A stretch of DNA of 64,000 nt from Hymenobacter sp. HSC-4F20 (GTDB taxonomy: Bacteria > Bacteroidota > Bacteroidia > Cytophagales > Hymenobacteraceae). Within the stretch, counting starts at the first letter, position 1; each line of letters begins with the position of its first letter. This document shows, piece after piece, positions 17,232 to 28,383 of the stretch. Below the pieces are notes generated by a model. The model had not been told where the DNA came from and made no database searches. It saw nothing but the letters and a program-made list of their open reading frames with translations. The translations under genes were made by a program, and so were the position numbers. The DNA lies in the NCBI RefSeq assembly GCF_019599275.1, contig NZ_JAHZTD010000002.1, positions 434,001 to 498,000 on the forward strand, written 5' to 3'.

Positions 17232-17444
17232 GGGCACTTGTTTACGCTGCACGGGCTCTTGGCTTATGGCGCAAGTAGACTGACGACTACCATGCAGCGG
17301 ACCCAGCGGGTAGTACTTCACGAAGCAGCATAGTCATTACCCATTTATAGAGGGGCGGGGTTAAGGGAATGTAGGCGGTAGGATTGTCTTGAGGGCATTA
17401 CTCCTCCTTACGGGCTTTCGCCTGGCTTTACCCCCTTTATTTAG

Positions 17445-18140
17445 ATGCATAAAAAACTTACCCTAGCCCTACTGAGCGCCCTAGCCAATTTGTCGGCTCA
17501 CGTGGGCAAGGCCCAAGATGCCGCCGCGTGGCGAGTGTACTTCGAGGCTGGTCCCAAGATTAGCCAGTTTCGTGCGATGTCGTACGGCGGAACCTACCGC
17601 CCGCAGTCGGCCTCTCCCTCTTACTCGGAAGCCGACCGATCAGTGAAAATACGGAACACGTTTTCGGGCTTTATGCAGGTCAAGGCCTTTAAGCCGTTGT
17701 CGGAACACGTGGTGCTCTCGGGTACGCTGGGGCTTGATATGCAGCATCTGAACTACAAAACCGGTTACACTGAAACAGTAGTCAACAGCACCATTACAGC
17801 CTACGAAAATCAGCACATCAGCCGTCTGCTAAGCCGCGCCCGCGCCGACTGGGGTATTCACTACCAATTCAACATCGGCACCTCCGGCCGCCTCATGCCT
17901 GGAGTATCGGTGGGGCAGATGGTTAATCTGAGCAAAGACGGCTACAGCTATACTTTCATCCAGCCTGGCCTTTACTTCACCACGGATCGGCTGCTGCTCT
18001 CCGCCACCGTTTCCGATACTCCATACAACGTGCTTATACCGGGTGCCTCACACTTTGAAGGTGTGCTGAATGGCCCCTACACCTACGATGCGGAGTACCG
18101 TATCCGGGAGTTCCAGCTGGGTATCGGAGCCAAGTTTTAA
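17445..18140 (+). CDS. probable outer-membrane beta-barrel protein
   Basis: A 231-residue protein with a signal peptide (MHKKLTLALLSALANLSAHV, cleavage probably near GKAQ). The rest alternates polar and aromatic residues in short strands (YFEAGPKISQF, GFMQVKAFKPL, WGIHYQFNIG, PGLYFTTDRLLL), and it ends in the aromatic REFQLGIGAKF, as do outer-membrane barrels inserted by BamA. It resembles the small porin or OmpW/PorT-type proteins common in Bacteroidetes, but I cannot name the family. It is monocistronic, with 213 bases upstream and a bidirectional terminator after it. Confidence 0.8.
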   Translation: MHKKLTLALLSALANLSAHVGKAQDAAAWRVYFEAGPKISQFRAMSYGGTYRPQSASPSYSEADRSVKIRNTFSGFMQVKAFKPLSEHVVLSGTLGLDMQHLNYKTGYTETVVNSTITAYENQHISRLLSRARADWGIHYQFNIGTSGRLMPGVSVGQMVNLSKDGYSYTFIQPGLYFTTDRLLLSATVSDTPYNVLIPGASHFEGVLNGPYTYDAEYRIREFQLGIGAKF

Positions 18141-18166
18141 CAAGTCGAGCCTCGTTCTTGAAAAGG

Positions 18167-18201
18167 AAAAAGCCCCACAGTGCACAACTGCGGGGCTTTT
18201 T
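18167..18201. terminator. bidirectional intrinsic terminator
   Basis: AAAAAGCCCCaCAG pairs with CTGcGGGGCTTTTT around a 7-base loop. It lies between the barrel gene (plus) and the SDR gene (minus), with A and T runs serving both strands. Confidence 0.88.
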
Positions 18202-18217
18202 ATTGAAACTGATTCAC

Positions 18218-19060
18218 TTACTCGCCGGCCGGGAAGTCGGCGGAGTCACCGAGGTCGGCTACCTGCTCCAGCTCTTGTACCAGGGTCGTGAATTTGTCGC
18301 GGGCACCTTTTACGGCCGCTTTGCCCAGCGGCAGGTGCAGGGGTGGGTTTTCCTGGCGTACCACGTCGAACATGATTTTGGCAGCGCGCTGCGGATCACC
18401 GGGCTGGCGGCCGCTGTAGCCCTGAATGCCTTTCAGGTTTTCTCCTACGGTAGCGCGGTAGTCTTCAATTTGGGTGTCTACGTACGTGGCAGAGCCGCCG
18501 GCCCACTCGGTACGGAAGCCGCTGGGCTCAATGTTAGTTACCTTGATGCCGAGCGGTGCCACCTGCTGGGCCAGGCTCTCACCAATGGCTTCCAGCGCAA
18601 ACTTGCTGGCGTTGTACACGCCTACCCCGGGGAAGGTCTTCAAGCCCCCGATGCTGGTGATGTTGAGCACGTGGCCGCTGCGCTGCTTCCGCAGGTGGGG
18701 CAGCACGGCCCGCAACACCCGCAGCGGCCCGAACACGTTCACATCGAACTGGCGCTGCACCTCGGCATCGTCAATTTCCTCGATGCTACCCAAGGAGCCG
18801 TAGCCAGCGTTGTTTACAATTACGTCTAGCTGGCCGAAGTGCTGCATAGCACCTTCCACGGCCTGCTTTACTTGTTGCTCATTTACCACGTCGCAGACGA
18901 AGCCGCGGCCGTTGGTGCCGGCCTTTTGCGTAAACTCATCGGCTTGCTCCTGCTTGCGGAACGTGGCGGCTACCTTGTCGCCCTGGCTCAGGCAGTACTC
19001 AGCCAACTCTTTACCGAACCCGGTGCTGACACCGGTAATAAACCAGGTTTTGGTTGCCAT
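18218..19060 (-). CDS. short-chain dehydrogenase/reductase
   Basis: A 280-residue classical SDR. The cofactor motif TGVSTGFG (TGxxxGxG) is at about residues 9-16, NNAG near 84, the catalytic Ser in NITSIGG and Tyr-x3-Lys in YNASK. The family uses NAD(H) or NADP(H) to interconvert alcohols and ketones. The segment after the active site, SGFRTEWAGGSA, is typical of the group annotated as 'oxidoreductase, SDR family' with no known substrate. It is a single gene on the minus strand, ending beside the bidirectional terminator. Confidence 0.92.
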   Translation of the reverse strand: MATKTWFITGVSTGFGKELAEYCLSQGDKVAATFRKQEQADEFTQKAGTNGRGFVCDVVNEQQVKQAVEGAMQHFGQLDVIVNNAGYGSLGSIEEIDDAEVQRQFDVNVFGPLRVLRAVLPHLRKQRSGHVLNITSIGGLKTFPGVGVYNASKFALEAIGESLAQQVAPLGIKVTNIEPSGFRTEWAGGSATYVDTQIEDYRATVGENLKGIQGYSGRQPGDPQRAAKIMFDVVRQENPPLHLPLGKAAVKGARDKFTTLVQELEQVADLGDSADFPAGE

Positions 19061-21081
<2,021 letters not shown>

Positions 21082-21108
21082 CCACTGCGGGAGAAAGCGC
21101 CTATGTTT

Positions 21109-21144
21109 CCAAAAGCCGATGCCCACCGGGGTGTCGGCTTTTGG
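21109..21144 (+). terminator. intrinsic terminator of guaB
   Basis: An 11-bp stem CCAAAAGCCGA / TCGGCTTTTGG, extended inside by imperfect pairs, 28 bases after the guaB stop. Confidence 0.75.
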
Positions 21145-21269
21145 ACTTCTGGGGTTGGGCCCTGGCCTCGAAATTGAGGGGCGAGGAATACCTTTTCGAG
21201 CGTAGCGCGTATCTTGCCTATTCGTTTGCCCTACTCCCAGCCCCTGAAGTCCTAGTACCCCGCACGTAC

Positions 21270-23369
21270 ATGTCGTTTGTTCGGAAGCTGAATTCCTTTC
21301 TGCTACCTTTTCCTATTCTGAGTTGGCTGGGGCTGTTAGCTGGTACCCTCCTCTACGCTCACCCTGGTCTGGTTGGCTCGTCCGTTACGCTGCCCACCTG
21401 GGTACCCCTGTTCCTGCAGGCAGTGTTCACCCTCTGCGTTTTTGTGCAGGAGCGCACTACTACCGACCGGCTACGGGGGCTGGATTTCACGGGTCTGCTG
21501 CGCCGGCTGGTACTCGGTCCGGGGCTGCTGGCAACTGTCTGCGTAGGGCTGCACTTAGCCCAGCGGTTTCTTCAGCATGAGCTTCCTACCACGTCTTCCC
21601 TTGCTTTTACGGTGGTGTACACCATCAATGTGGGGCTATTCGTGTTGCTGCTCGCCCGCACAACGTACGCATGGCGCTCCTTGGTCCTATTCCGTGCCTC
21701 CACGCGCCTGCGCCACCTCTGGAACTGGTTTGAAGCACTACTGGCGACTACTCTGTTGCTGCGCCTGCTGGTAGCAGCCCCCCCTTATGGCCTGTCTATG
21801 GCGCTGCTGGGGGTGTTGGCATCCTTCGGGGCGTATGTCAGCAGCCACCAGAAATGGGTGGCCTACCTCAGCCGCCGACAGAAAGTAGACGCAGTGCTCT
21901 TGCAAGTAGCGGTGCTGCTGAGCATGGGTATCTTTGTGGTGTACTTCCTGCGGGTGCAGCGCGAGGCGCACTCGGTTGCGCCGGCCACTCAGTTGTCCTT
22001 TTTGCTGCTGAACGCGGGCTTCGCGGGCTTCTACGCCATCATGGGCTTGCTGGTCACGTTCTTCAACTTGCCTACCGCCGGCGTATTTGAGCAGAAGCGC
22101 GAAGAAATTCTAAGCCTGCAGCGCCTTACCCAGCTGATCCAGCGTGGCCAAACCCCCGAGGAGGTGTACCGCATGTTCTTCGATTCCGCCATTCAGACCG
22201 TAGAGGCCGACGCGGCCTGGTTGGAGGTGGAAGCTACCACCGAGGAAGAATACACCGGCCAGTACTACCGCGTACCGCCCGAGCAGGCTCTGGCCATCCG
22301 GGCGCTGCTGACGGACTATAATCTGGGGCATATCGAATACCTCAACAATGATCTGCCCAACAGCAGCGGCTTCCGGAGCCTGGATTTACCCTACAGCTCC
22401 CTGATTGTTATGCCGCTGCGCTCCAGCAAGCGGCAGTACGGAGCGCTGTACATGCTCAAGGAACAGGCTCAGGGCTTTGACCGGGAAAACCTGAGCATTC
22501 TGCAAACCTTCGCTAGCCAGACCGTTCTCAGCATCGAGAACCTGCAACTGGTGCAGGCCTCGCTGGACACTCAGCGGGTGCAGGATGAGCTGAAAATCGC
22601 CTCGGCGGTGCAGGACAGCCTAATCCCGAAAAACCTGCCCATTGACAACTGGTTTGAAATCAGCTCTCATGCGCTGGCAGCCACCGAAGTAGGCGGCGAT
22701 TTTTACGACTTCCTGCACTTGCCCGGCCGGCGGCTAGCTGTCCTTATCGGTGACGTGTCGGGCAAGGGTGTGACGGCCGCTTTCCACGTGGCTCAAATGA
22801 AGGGGATTTTTCACGCTCTGATGCAGGAAAACCCGCTGGCCCGCAATGAGCGGGAGAAGTTTCCGGTACCCAGCAAGTTTATGGCCCAAGCCAACAACGC
22901 CCTGGCTCGCTGCCTGGAAAAAGCGGCTTTCATCACAGCATCCCTTTACATCATCGATTATGAGCACGGGGGCTTTGTGTTTGCCCGCGCCGGCCACTGC
23001 CACACGCTCTACTACCACTCCATCAAGGAAGAAGTATCCTACTTCCGCACGGCGGGCCTGGGCCTGGGCATTATTCGCCACGACGGGTACGAGAAGCACA
23101 TCAAAAACCAGTTCTACGACTACAACCCCGGCGACGTGATGGTTATTTACACCGATGGGATTGTGGAAGCGCGTGATGCCAACCAGGAGGAATACGGCGA
23201 GGAGCGCCTCAAGCAAATGCTTGAACATACCTACTACCTTGACGCCGACGAGATTAAAGAGAAAATTTTAACCGATTTGAATGAGTTCAGTCGCGGCCAA
23301 CCCATGCACGACGACCAAACGCTGCTGGTCATAAAATTCAAAGCTGCTCAACCTGAACCTGCCCTTTAA
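21270..23369 (+). CDS. membrane PP2C-type (SpoIIE/RsbU) serine phosphatase with GAF domain
   Basis: A 699-residue protein starting at the ATG at 21270; a longer frame from 21141 runs through the guaB terminator and is rejected. About seven to eight transmembrane helices occupy roughly residues 10-285. A coiled link (FEQKREEILSLQRLTQLI) leads to a GAF-like sensory domain (about 310-460). The phosphatase domain follows, with EVGGDFYDF, LIGDVSGKGVTAAF, and near the end YTDGIVEARD and HDDQTLLVIK, the metal-binding aspartates of PPM enzymes. Such proteins dephosphorylate STAS antagonists. The next two genes are a STAS protein and a HATPase, so a partner-switching operon is evident. The signal sensed is unknown. 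Confidence 0.93.
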   Translation: MSFVRKLNSFLLPFPILSWLGLLAGTLLYAHPGLVGSSVTLPTWVPLFLQAVFTLCVFVQERTTTDRLRGLDFTGLLRRLVLGPGLLATVCVGLHLAQRFLQHELPTTSSLAFTVVYTINVGLFVLLLARTTYAWRSLVLFRASTRLRHLWNWFEALLATTLLLRLLVAAPPYGLSMALLGVLASFGAYVSSHQKWVAYLSRRQKVDAVLLQVAVLLSMGIFVVYFLRVQREAHSVAPATQLSFLLLNAGFAGFYAIMGLLVTFFNLPTAGVFEQKREEILSLQRLTQLIQRGQTPEEVYRMFFDSAIQTVEADAAWLEVEATTEEEYTGQYYRVPPEQALAIRALLTDYNLGHIEYLNNDLPNSSGFRSLDLPYSSLIVMPLRSSKRQYGALYMLKEQAQGFDRENLSILQTFASQTVLSIENLQLVQASLDTQRVQDELKIASAVQDSLIPKNLPIDNWFEISSHALAATEVGGDFYDFLHLPGRRLAVLIGDVSGKGVTAAFHVAQMKGIFHALMQENPLARNEREKFPVPSKFMAQANNALARCLEKAAFITASLYIIDYEHGGFVFARAGHCHTLYYHSIKEEVSYFRTAGLGLGIIRHDGYEKHIKNQFYDYNPGDVMVIYTDGIVEARDANQEEYGEERLKQMLEHTYYLDADEIKEKILTDLNEFSRGQPMHDDQTLLVIKFKAAQPEPAL

Positions 23370-23383
23370 CGTAGCATGGAGGT

Positions 23384-23713
23384 ATGAAAATAACGCAACA
23401 AGCCACCGATAACACGCTCACCCTAAGTCTGGATGGGGAATTAGACGCCAGCTCCTCGGTAGTCCTTGATACTGAACTAAGTAAGGCTGAAATACTCAAC
23501 AACCAGAAAGTTCTCATTGATTGCCGGCAGTTGAATTACATTTCTTCTGCCGGACTAGGGGTGTTCATCTCCCACCTGCAGCGCTTTCAGGATGCGGGGG
23601 TTAAGCTGGTATTTTTCAACATGCAGGAGAAGGTGCACAACGTCTTCGAAATTCTGGGCCTCGACTCCTTGATGACCATCGTTCCGTCAGAGGCCGAAGC
23701 CACTGCTATCTAG
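23384..23713 (+). CDS. STAS-domain anti-sigma-factor antagonist
   Basis: A 109-residue single STAS domain, 14 bases after the phosphatase gene. The phosphorylation-site region reads DCRQLNYISSAGLGVF, where the Ser-Ser before AGLG is the expected target of a kinase partner. RsbV/SpoIIAA-type proteins bind the HATPase partner only when unphosphorylated. The upstream phosphatase would restore the active form. The final residues VHNVFEILGLDSLMTIVPSEAEA match the usual C-terminal helix. Confidence 0.93.
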   Translation: MKITQQATDNTLTLSLDGELDASSSVVLDTELSKAEILNNQKVLIDCRQLNYISSAGLGVFISHLQRFQDAGVKLVFFNMQEKVHNVFEILGLDSLMTIVPSEAEATAI

Positions 23714-23737
23714 TCGCTCCACTGAGTATCGCGGGGA

Positions 23738-24151
23738 ATGGAACACGCAATCCGAATCAGCTGCACACGCCGCAACCTCAAGGTGGTGCGCGACTTCGTG
23801 AGCGACTTTTTACTACGCTACCATCTCACCGATTTACTGGTTAACCAGATAGTACTGGCCGTGGACGAGGTAGTAGCCAACCTCATTATTCACGGCAACA
23901 GCGAAGATGAGTCCCAGTTCCTGGATGTGCGCGTCGACGTGGTCAACCAGGAGTTCGGCATTGAGATTGAAGATACTAACCTGACTTCCTATTCGCCCAC
24001 CAGCTACCACGAGCCTGATTTGCAGGAGTATGTGCGTATCGGCAAAAAAGGTGGGGTAGGCATGATGCTGGTCAACCGGATTATGGACCGGGTAGAGTTT
24101 ACCACCCACGGGAGCCATAATCTGTGCCGCTTATACAAGAAACTACGCTAG
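23738..24151 (+). CDS. HATPase protein, RsbW/SpoIIAB-like serine kinase
   Basis: A 137-residue HATPase_c-type protein. The N-box is VDEVVANLIIHGN and the G-type loop is KKGGVGMMLVNRIMDRVEF, as in the anti-sigma-factor kinases RsbW and SpoIIAB. It would phosphorylate the STAS protein encoded 24 bases upstream. Bacteroidetes lack SigB-type sigma factors, so the regulated target is probably not a sigma factor and may be an enzyme, a guanylate cyclase or another regulator. It is the last gene of the operon and is followed by a terminator. Confidence 0.88.
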   Translation: MEHAIRISCTRRNLKVVRDFVSDFLLRYHLTDLLVNQIVLAVDEVVANLIIHGNSEDESQFLDVRVDVVNQEFGIEIEDTNLTSYSPTSYHEPDLQEYVRIGKKGGVGMMLVNRIMDRVEFTTHGSHNLCRLYKKLR

Positions 24152-24176
24152 CAACCCGTTAGCCTTTGGTAATCAG

Positions 24177-24206
24177 AAAAGCACTCCCCGCCCGGAGTGC
24201 TTTTTT
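24177..24206 (+). terminator. intrinsic terminator of the partner-switching operon
   Basis: AAAAGCACTCC / GGAGTGCTTTT around a 6-base loop, then six T in all, 26 bases after the stop. Confidence 0.9.
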
Positions 24207-24348
24207 GTGGCCGGCACGTTGCGCGTACAGCCCAGTCGGAGCGGCATCTGTGGCGCCGAAAAAATCCGTAAAATTGCAACAGTAGCCATCCGCGCCCTGG
24301 TCATTTGCCGGCCGGATTCTTCGCTTTCGCCGATTCTTTATTCTCTGT

Positions 24349-26646
24349 ATGCATAAACGCATTCTGCTTGCCGGCACCGCCGCCGCTTTTCTGGCCGGGT
24401 GCCACGCCTCTAAACCTACTACCTCCGCTACGTCGCCTACCCTAGAAACGCTGGGTAGCACTGCAGTTCCGGCCTCGGAATTTGCCTACGTGTATCGCAA
24501 GAACAACAGCTCGGCTCCGGAATACGGCACTACAGCCAGCGTACAGGAATATCTTGACCTCTACACCAACTTCAAGCTGAAGGTGTTGGAAGCCGAGCAG
24601 CGCGGCCTCGATACCACCCAGGCTTTCCGCCGCGAGCTGGACGGCTACAAGCAGCAACTGGCCCAGCCCTACCTTACGGAGAAAAGCGTAACGGATAAGC
24701 TGGTGCGCGAGGCCTACGACCGCCTGAGCAAGGAGGTAAACGCCTCGCACATTCTCGTGCGCGTGCAGCCCGACGCAGCCCCCAAGGACACGCTGGCAGC
24801 CTACCAGAAAATTGCGGCCCTGCGCCAGCGCGCCACCAGCGGCGAAGATTTCAGCAAGCTTGCCCGCGAAACCTCCGAGGACCCCTCGGCTCGCGAAAAC
24901 GGGGGGCGGTTGGGTTACTTCACGGCCATGCAGATGGTGTACCCGTTTGAGTCGGTGGCTTACGCTACACCGGCGGGACAGGTGTCGCAGCCCGTGCGCA
25001 CGCGCTTTGGCTACCACATCATCAAGGTGAATGATGTGCGCCCGGCCCAGGGCGAAATCAAGGTGGCCCACCTCATGATCCGGGCCACGCCCGGTATGCC
25101 CGCGGCCGATTCGGCTACGGCCCGCAAGAAAGTGGACGAGCTGTACAACCGCCTGGCCCGCCGCGGCGAGAACTGGGAAAAGCTGGTTACGCAGTTTTCG
25201 GAAGATGCCGGCTCGGCCGCCAACGGCGGCGAGTTACCGCCCTTCGGCACTGGCCGCATGATTCCGAGCTTCGAAGAAGTAGCATTCAAGCTGCAGAAGC
25301 CCGGCGACATCTCGCAGCCTGTGCAAACGCCCTACGGCTGGCACATCATCAAACTCATTGAAAAGCAGCCCGTACCGTCCTTCGAGGCGATGGAGCCCAC
25401 GCTTAAGAGCAAGGTAGCCAAGGATTCCCGCTCGGAGCTGAACCGCACGGCCTTCCTTAAGAGGGTCCGCACCGAAAACAACTTCACCGAAAACCAAGCT
25501 GGTAAGGAGTACGCCTTTGCCAAGGCGGACACGGCCTTGGTAATGGGCCGCTTTCAATATACGACGCCAGCCCCCGCTACCCCCGCTAAGGGCAAGAAGG
25601 TTACCGGCGACGCGCAAACCCTGTTCACCATTGGGGGCAAACCCTACCTCGTGTCGGAGTTTCTGGCTTACGCCCAGCAGAACCAGAAGCCCCGCCCGGG
25701 CGCCGATGCCCGCTTCGCCATGCAGCAGCTCTACGACCAGTACGTGGACCAGAGCCTGACGGACTACGAAAAAGCCAACCTGGAAACCAAATACGAAGAC
25801 TACCGCATGCTGGTGAAAGAGTACCGCGACGGTATTCTGCTGTTCCAGCTCATGGACGAAAAGGTGTGGAGCAAGGCCATTGAGGACACGGTAGGGCTCC
25901 AGAAGTTCTTCGCCGATAACCAAGCCAAGTACCAGTGGGAACCGCGGGTGCAAGCTACCGTTATCAGCGCCGCCTCCCCGGAGCTGCTTACTACAGCCCA
26001 GCAACTGCAGAAAACCGGGCGCTACCCCCTCCGCAACGGCCTGCCGGCGCCGGTTGGCTTCCGGGCTGCCTCTGCCGAGTTGCCCGCCAGCGTGCCCGCC
26101 CTCGACGACTTGGCCGCCCGCCTCGCGGCCGACCAATCGGTGAGCCTGACGGCCGTAGGCCGGGTGAAACGGGGCGAAGCCTCCCCCCTGGCCCGCCGCC
26201 GCGCCGACCGGGTTGTGGCCTATCTGAAAGGTAAGGGCATAGCGGCCGACCGCCTACGCGCCACCGCCGACACCAAGCCCGCCAGCTCCCAGGTGACGTT
26301 TGAGTTGACTACTACCAACCCGGCTGCTTTGGAGCAGATGCTTAACACGCAGAATCCGCTGGCCGTGCAAGTGCAGCAGCGCAGCTTCCAAAAAGGGGAG
26401 AACAAAGCGGTAGATCAGTTTCTGACCAGCGCACCCGGCACCTACACCACCCAGCAAGATGGCCGCTACTACGCCATCGTGGTAGAAAAGCAGCTGCCCG
26501 CCGGCCCGAAAACCCTGGCCGAAGCCCGCGGCCAGGCCACCTCCGACTATCAGAACTTCTTGGAGAAGGAGTGGCTAAATCAGCTTCGTGCCAAGTACCC
26601 GGTGAAAGTCAACCAGGCAGAAGTCGACAAGCTGGTTACTAAATAA
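24349..26646 (+). CDS. lipoprotein peptidyl-prolyl isomerase (PpiC-type) with OmpA-like insert
   Basis: A 765-residue protein with a lipobox FLAGC (cysteine 18). Two parvulin (PpiC/rotamase) domains are evident: about 128-232 (NASHILVRVQ ... TRFGYHIIKVNDV) and about 236-345 (KVAHLMIRATP ... TPYGWHIIKLIE). The C-terminal half resembles the long tail of Bacteroidetes PpiC-type lipoproteins. Inside it, around 598-645, lies a segment like part of an OmpA peptidoglycan-binding domain (RRADRVVAYLKGKGIAADRL). It should act in the periplasm as a foldase for outer-membrane proteins, together with the SurA-like gene that follows. The gap to that gene is about 340 bases. Confidence 0.92.
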   Translation: MHKRILLAGTAAAFLAGCHASKPTTSATSPTLETLGSTAVPASEFAYVYRKNNSSAPEYGTTASVQEYLDLYTNFKLKVLEAEQRGLDTTQAFRRELDGYKQQLAQPYLTEKSVTDKLVREAYDRLSKEVNASHILVRVQPDAAPKDTLAAYQKIAALRQRATSGEDFSKLARETSEDPSARENGGRLGYFTAMQMVYPFESVAYATPAGQVSQPVRTRFGYHIIKVNDVRPAQGEIKVAHLMIRATPGMPAADSATARKKVDELYNRLARRGENWEKLVTQFSEDAGSAANGGELPPFGTGRMIPSFEEVAFKLQKPGDISQPVQTPYGWHIIKLIEKQPVPSFEAMEPTLKSKVAKDSRSELNRTAFLKRVRTENNFTENQAGKEYAFAKADTALVMGRFQYTTPAPATPAKGKKVTGDAQTLFTIGGKPYLVSEFLAYAQQNQKPRPGADARFAMQQLYDQYVDQSLTDYEKANLETKYEDYRMLVKEYRDGILLFQLMDEKVWSKAIEDTVGLQKFFADNQAKYQWEPRVQATVISAASPELLTTAQQLQKTGRYPLRNGLPAPVGFRAASAELPASVPALDDLAARLAADQSVSLTAVGRVKRGEASPLARRRADRVVAYLKGKGIAADRLRATADTKPASSQVTFELTTTNPAALEQMLNTQNPLAVQVQQRSFQKGENKAVDQFLTSAPGTYTTQQDGRYYAIVVEKQLPAGPKTLAEARGQATSDYQNFLEKEWLNQLRAKYPVKVNQAEVDKLVTK

Positions 26647-26986
26647 GGCTGTATTCTGCGGCCCCTGTTCACCTCCCGGGCCGGCAACGCTCCCTGTTCC
26701 CTCCACCCGATGCCGGGCAGCCCGGTTCGTGTTGTGGTGAGGGCAGGGGACATTGCCGGTCCGGGATGCTGCTTTTTAGGGCTTTGCTACCATCATCTCG
26801 GCCAGTATGCAACCCCCTGGCTAAAATGCAGCTCTCCGGAAGTACACGGGCACCAACCGGGCCTCACGCGCTGTTTTTGCCGGAGAAAGGATTTATGATG
26901 AAATTTACGGGCGGCTTTTGGCGTTTTGCCTGCTGTCTGGTCCGGGGTAGCGTTGGATGACGCACCGGGCATTACGGAACTACTCC
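26647..26986 (+). other. 340-base gap, no gene seen
   Basis: This stretch between the two foldase genes holds several short open frames of poor composition and no clear promoter or hairpin of note. I see no feature that I would annotate; it may be a leader of surA. Confidence 0.4.
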
Positions 26987-28375
26987 ATGATTCAATTTTT
27001 GTACGTACCGGCCCGGAAGGCACTGCTTAGTGCGGCGCTTTTGGCCGTTTCCGCCACGGCTAGCTATGCCCAGCTGGGCGTTGGCCGGCCCGTAGGACAG
27101 CGCATTGTAGACGGCATCATTGCCAAAGTCGATAACCAGATTGTGCTGCGCTCCGACCTCGATGCCATTTATGCCCAGGAGGAGGCCCGCGCCGAAGGCA
27201 AACCGTTGCCGCCCGACACAAAGTGCCGGATTCTGCAGAGCCTAGCCCTCAACAAGCTGCTGCTCGCCAAAGCCGAAACCGACTCTGTAGTGGTGGAAGA
27301 CTCGCAGGTGAAGGGCGAGCTGGACCGGCGCATGGCCTATTTCGTTCAGCAGATTGGCTCCGAGAAAAAGCTGGAAGAATATTACAACAAGCCCGTCAAG
27401 CAGCTGAAGGAAGAGCTGCGGGTGCAGGTAAAAGAGCAACTGATTCAGCAGAAAATGCAGGACCAGATTGCCGGCAAGGTATCGGTTACGCCCCGCGAGG
27501 TACGCCAGTTTTTCAGCCGCATGCCTAAGGACAGCCTGCCCTACTACTCCACGGAGGTAGAGGTAGGACAGATTGTGATGCTGGCCAAAACCAACAGCAA
27601 AGCCAAACAGGAGGCCCAGGCCAAGCTCAACGAGCTGCGGGCGCGCATTGTGGCCGGCGAAGACTTTGCTACCCTGGCCAAGCAGTTCTCCCAGGATCCC
27701 GGCTCGGCCGCGGAAGGCGGCTACCTGGGCTTCTTCAAGCGGCGGGAGCTGGTGCCCGAGTACGAGGCTGCGGCCCTGCGCCTGGAGCCCGGCGGGTTGT
27801 CGCCGATTGTGGAGTCGCAGTTCGGCTTCCATCTCATTCAGCTCATTGAGCGCAAGGGCGACTCGTTCAGCACCCGTCACATTCTGCTTAAGCCGGAAAC
27901 TGGCTCGGCCGATACCAACGAGGCCGCCCGGGAGCTGACGAAGCTGCGCCGGCAGATTCTGAGCGACTCGCTCACGTTTGCCAAAGCAGCCAAGGACAAA
28001 TCCGACGACAAGGTGAGCGGCGGTAATGGTGGTTTGCTGCAAAACCGCCGCGACGGCAGCACCTACCTGCCCCTTGACCAGGTAGACCCGGCCATTTTCT
28101 TTACCATCGACACGATGAAGGTGGGCAGCATCACGCCGCCCCTGCCTTACCGGACCGATGACGGCAAGGACGCCGTACGGATTTTGTGGCTGAAGTCGAA
28201 CACGCCCCCGCACCAGGCCAACCTCACCGACGATTACCAGAAAATTGCGGCGGCGGCCCTCAACGAGAAGAAAAACAAAGCCCTGGATGCCTGGTTTGCC
28301 CAGAACCGCGGCACTGTTTTCCTGGAAGTTGACCCCGAGTATTCCGGCTGCCAGCTGCTTAATTCCACTTTGTAG
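26987..28375 (+). CDS. surA: SurA-like periplasmic peptidyl-prolyl isomerase
   Basis: A 462-residue protein when started at ATG 26987, which places a signal peptide (RKALLSAALLAVSATASYAQ) at the N-terminus; the frame from 26957 adds ten residues. After VDGIIAKVDNQIVLRSDLD comes the SurA N-terminal helical domain (about 50-200), followed by two parvulin domains: about 190-300 (TEVEVGQIVMLAKT ... SQFGFHLIQLIER) and about 305-420 (TRHILLKPE onward). SurA escorts barrel precursors to BamA. It follows another PpiC protein and precedes moxR across a large hairpin. Confidence 0.93.
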   Translation: MIQFLYVPARKALLSAALLAVSATASYAQLGVGRPVGQRIVDGIIAKVDNQIVLRSDLDAIYAQEEARAEGKPLPPDTKCRILQSLALNKLLLAKAETDSVVVEDSQVKGELDRRMAYFVQQIGSEKKLEEYYNKPVKQLKEELRVQVKEQLIQQKMQDQIAGKVSVTPREVRQFFSRMPKDSLPYYSTEVEVGQIVMLAKTNSKAKQEAQAKLNELRARIVAGEDFATLAKQFSQDPGSAAEGGYLGFFKRRELVPEYEAAALRLEPGGLSPIVESQFGFHLIQLIERKGDSFSTRHILLKPETGSADTNEAARELTKLRRQILSDSLTFAKAAKDKSDDKVSGGNGGLLQNRRDGSTYLPLDQVDPAIFFTIDTMKVGSITPPLPYRTDDGKDAVRILWLKSNTPPHQANLTDDYQKIAAAALNEKKNKALDAWFAQNRGTVFLEVDPEYSGCQLLNSTL

Positions 28376-28383
28376 AACCTAGG

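Noticed and set aside
21141..21269. 43-residue extension of the phosphatase
   Set aside because: It begins within the guaB terminator; the ATG at 21270 starts a normal signal-like N-terminus.
25234..26136. 300-codon minus-strand frame inside the PpiC lipoprotein gene
   Set aside because: It is an antisense shadow without signals; the plus-strand gene has a lipobox and two parvulin domains.
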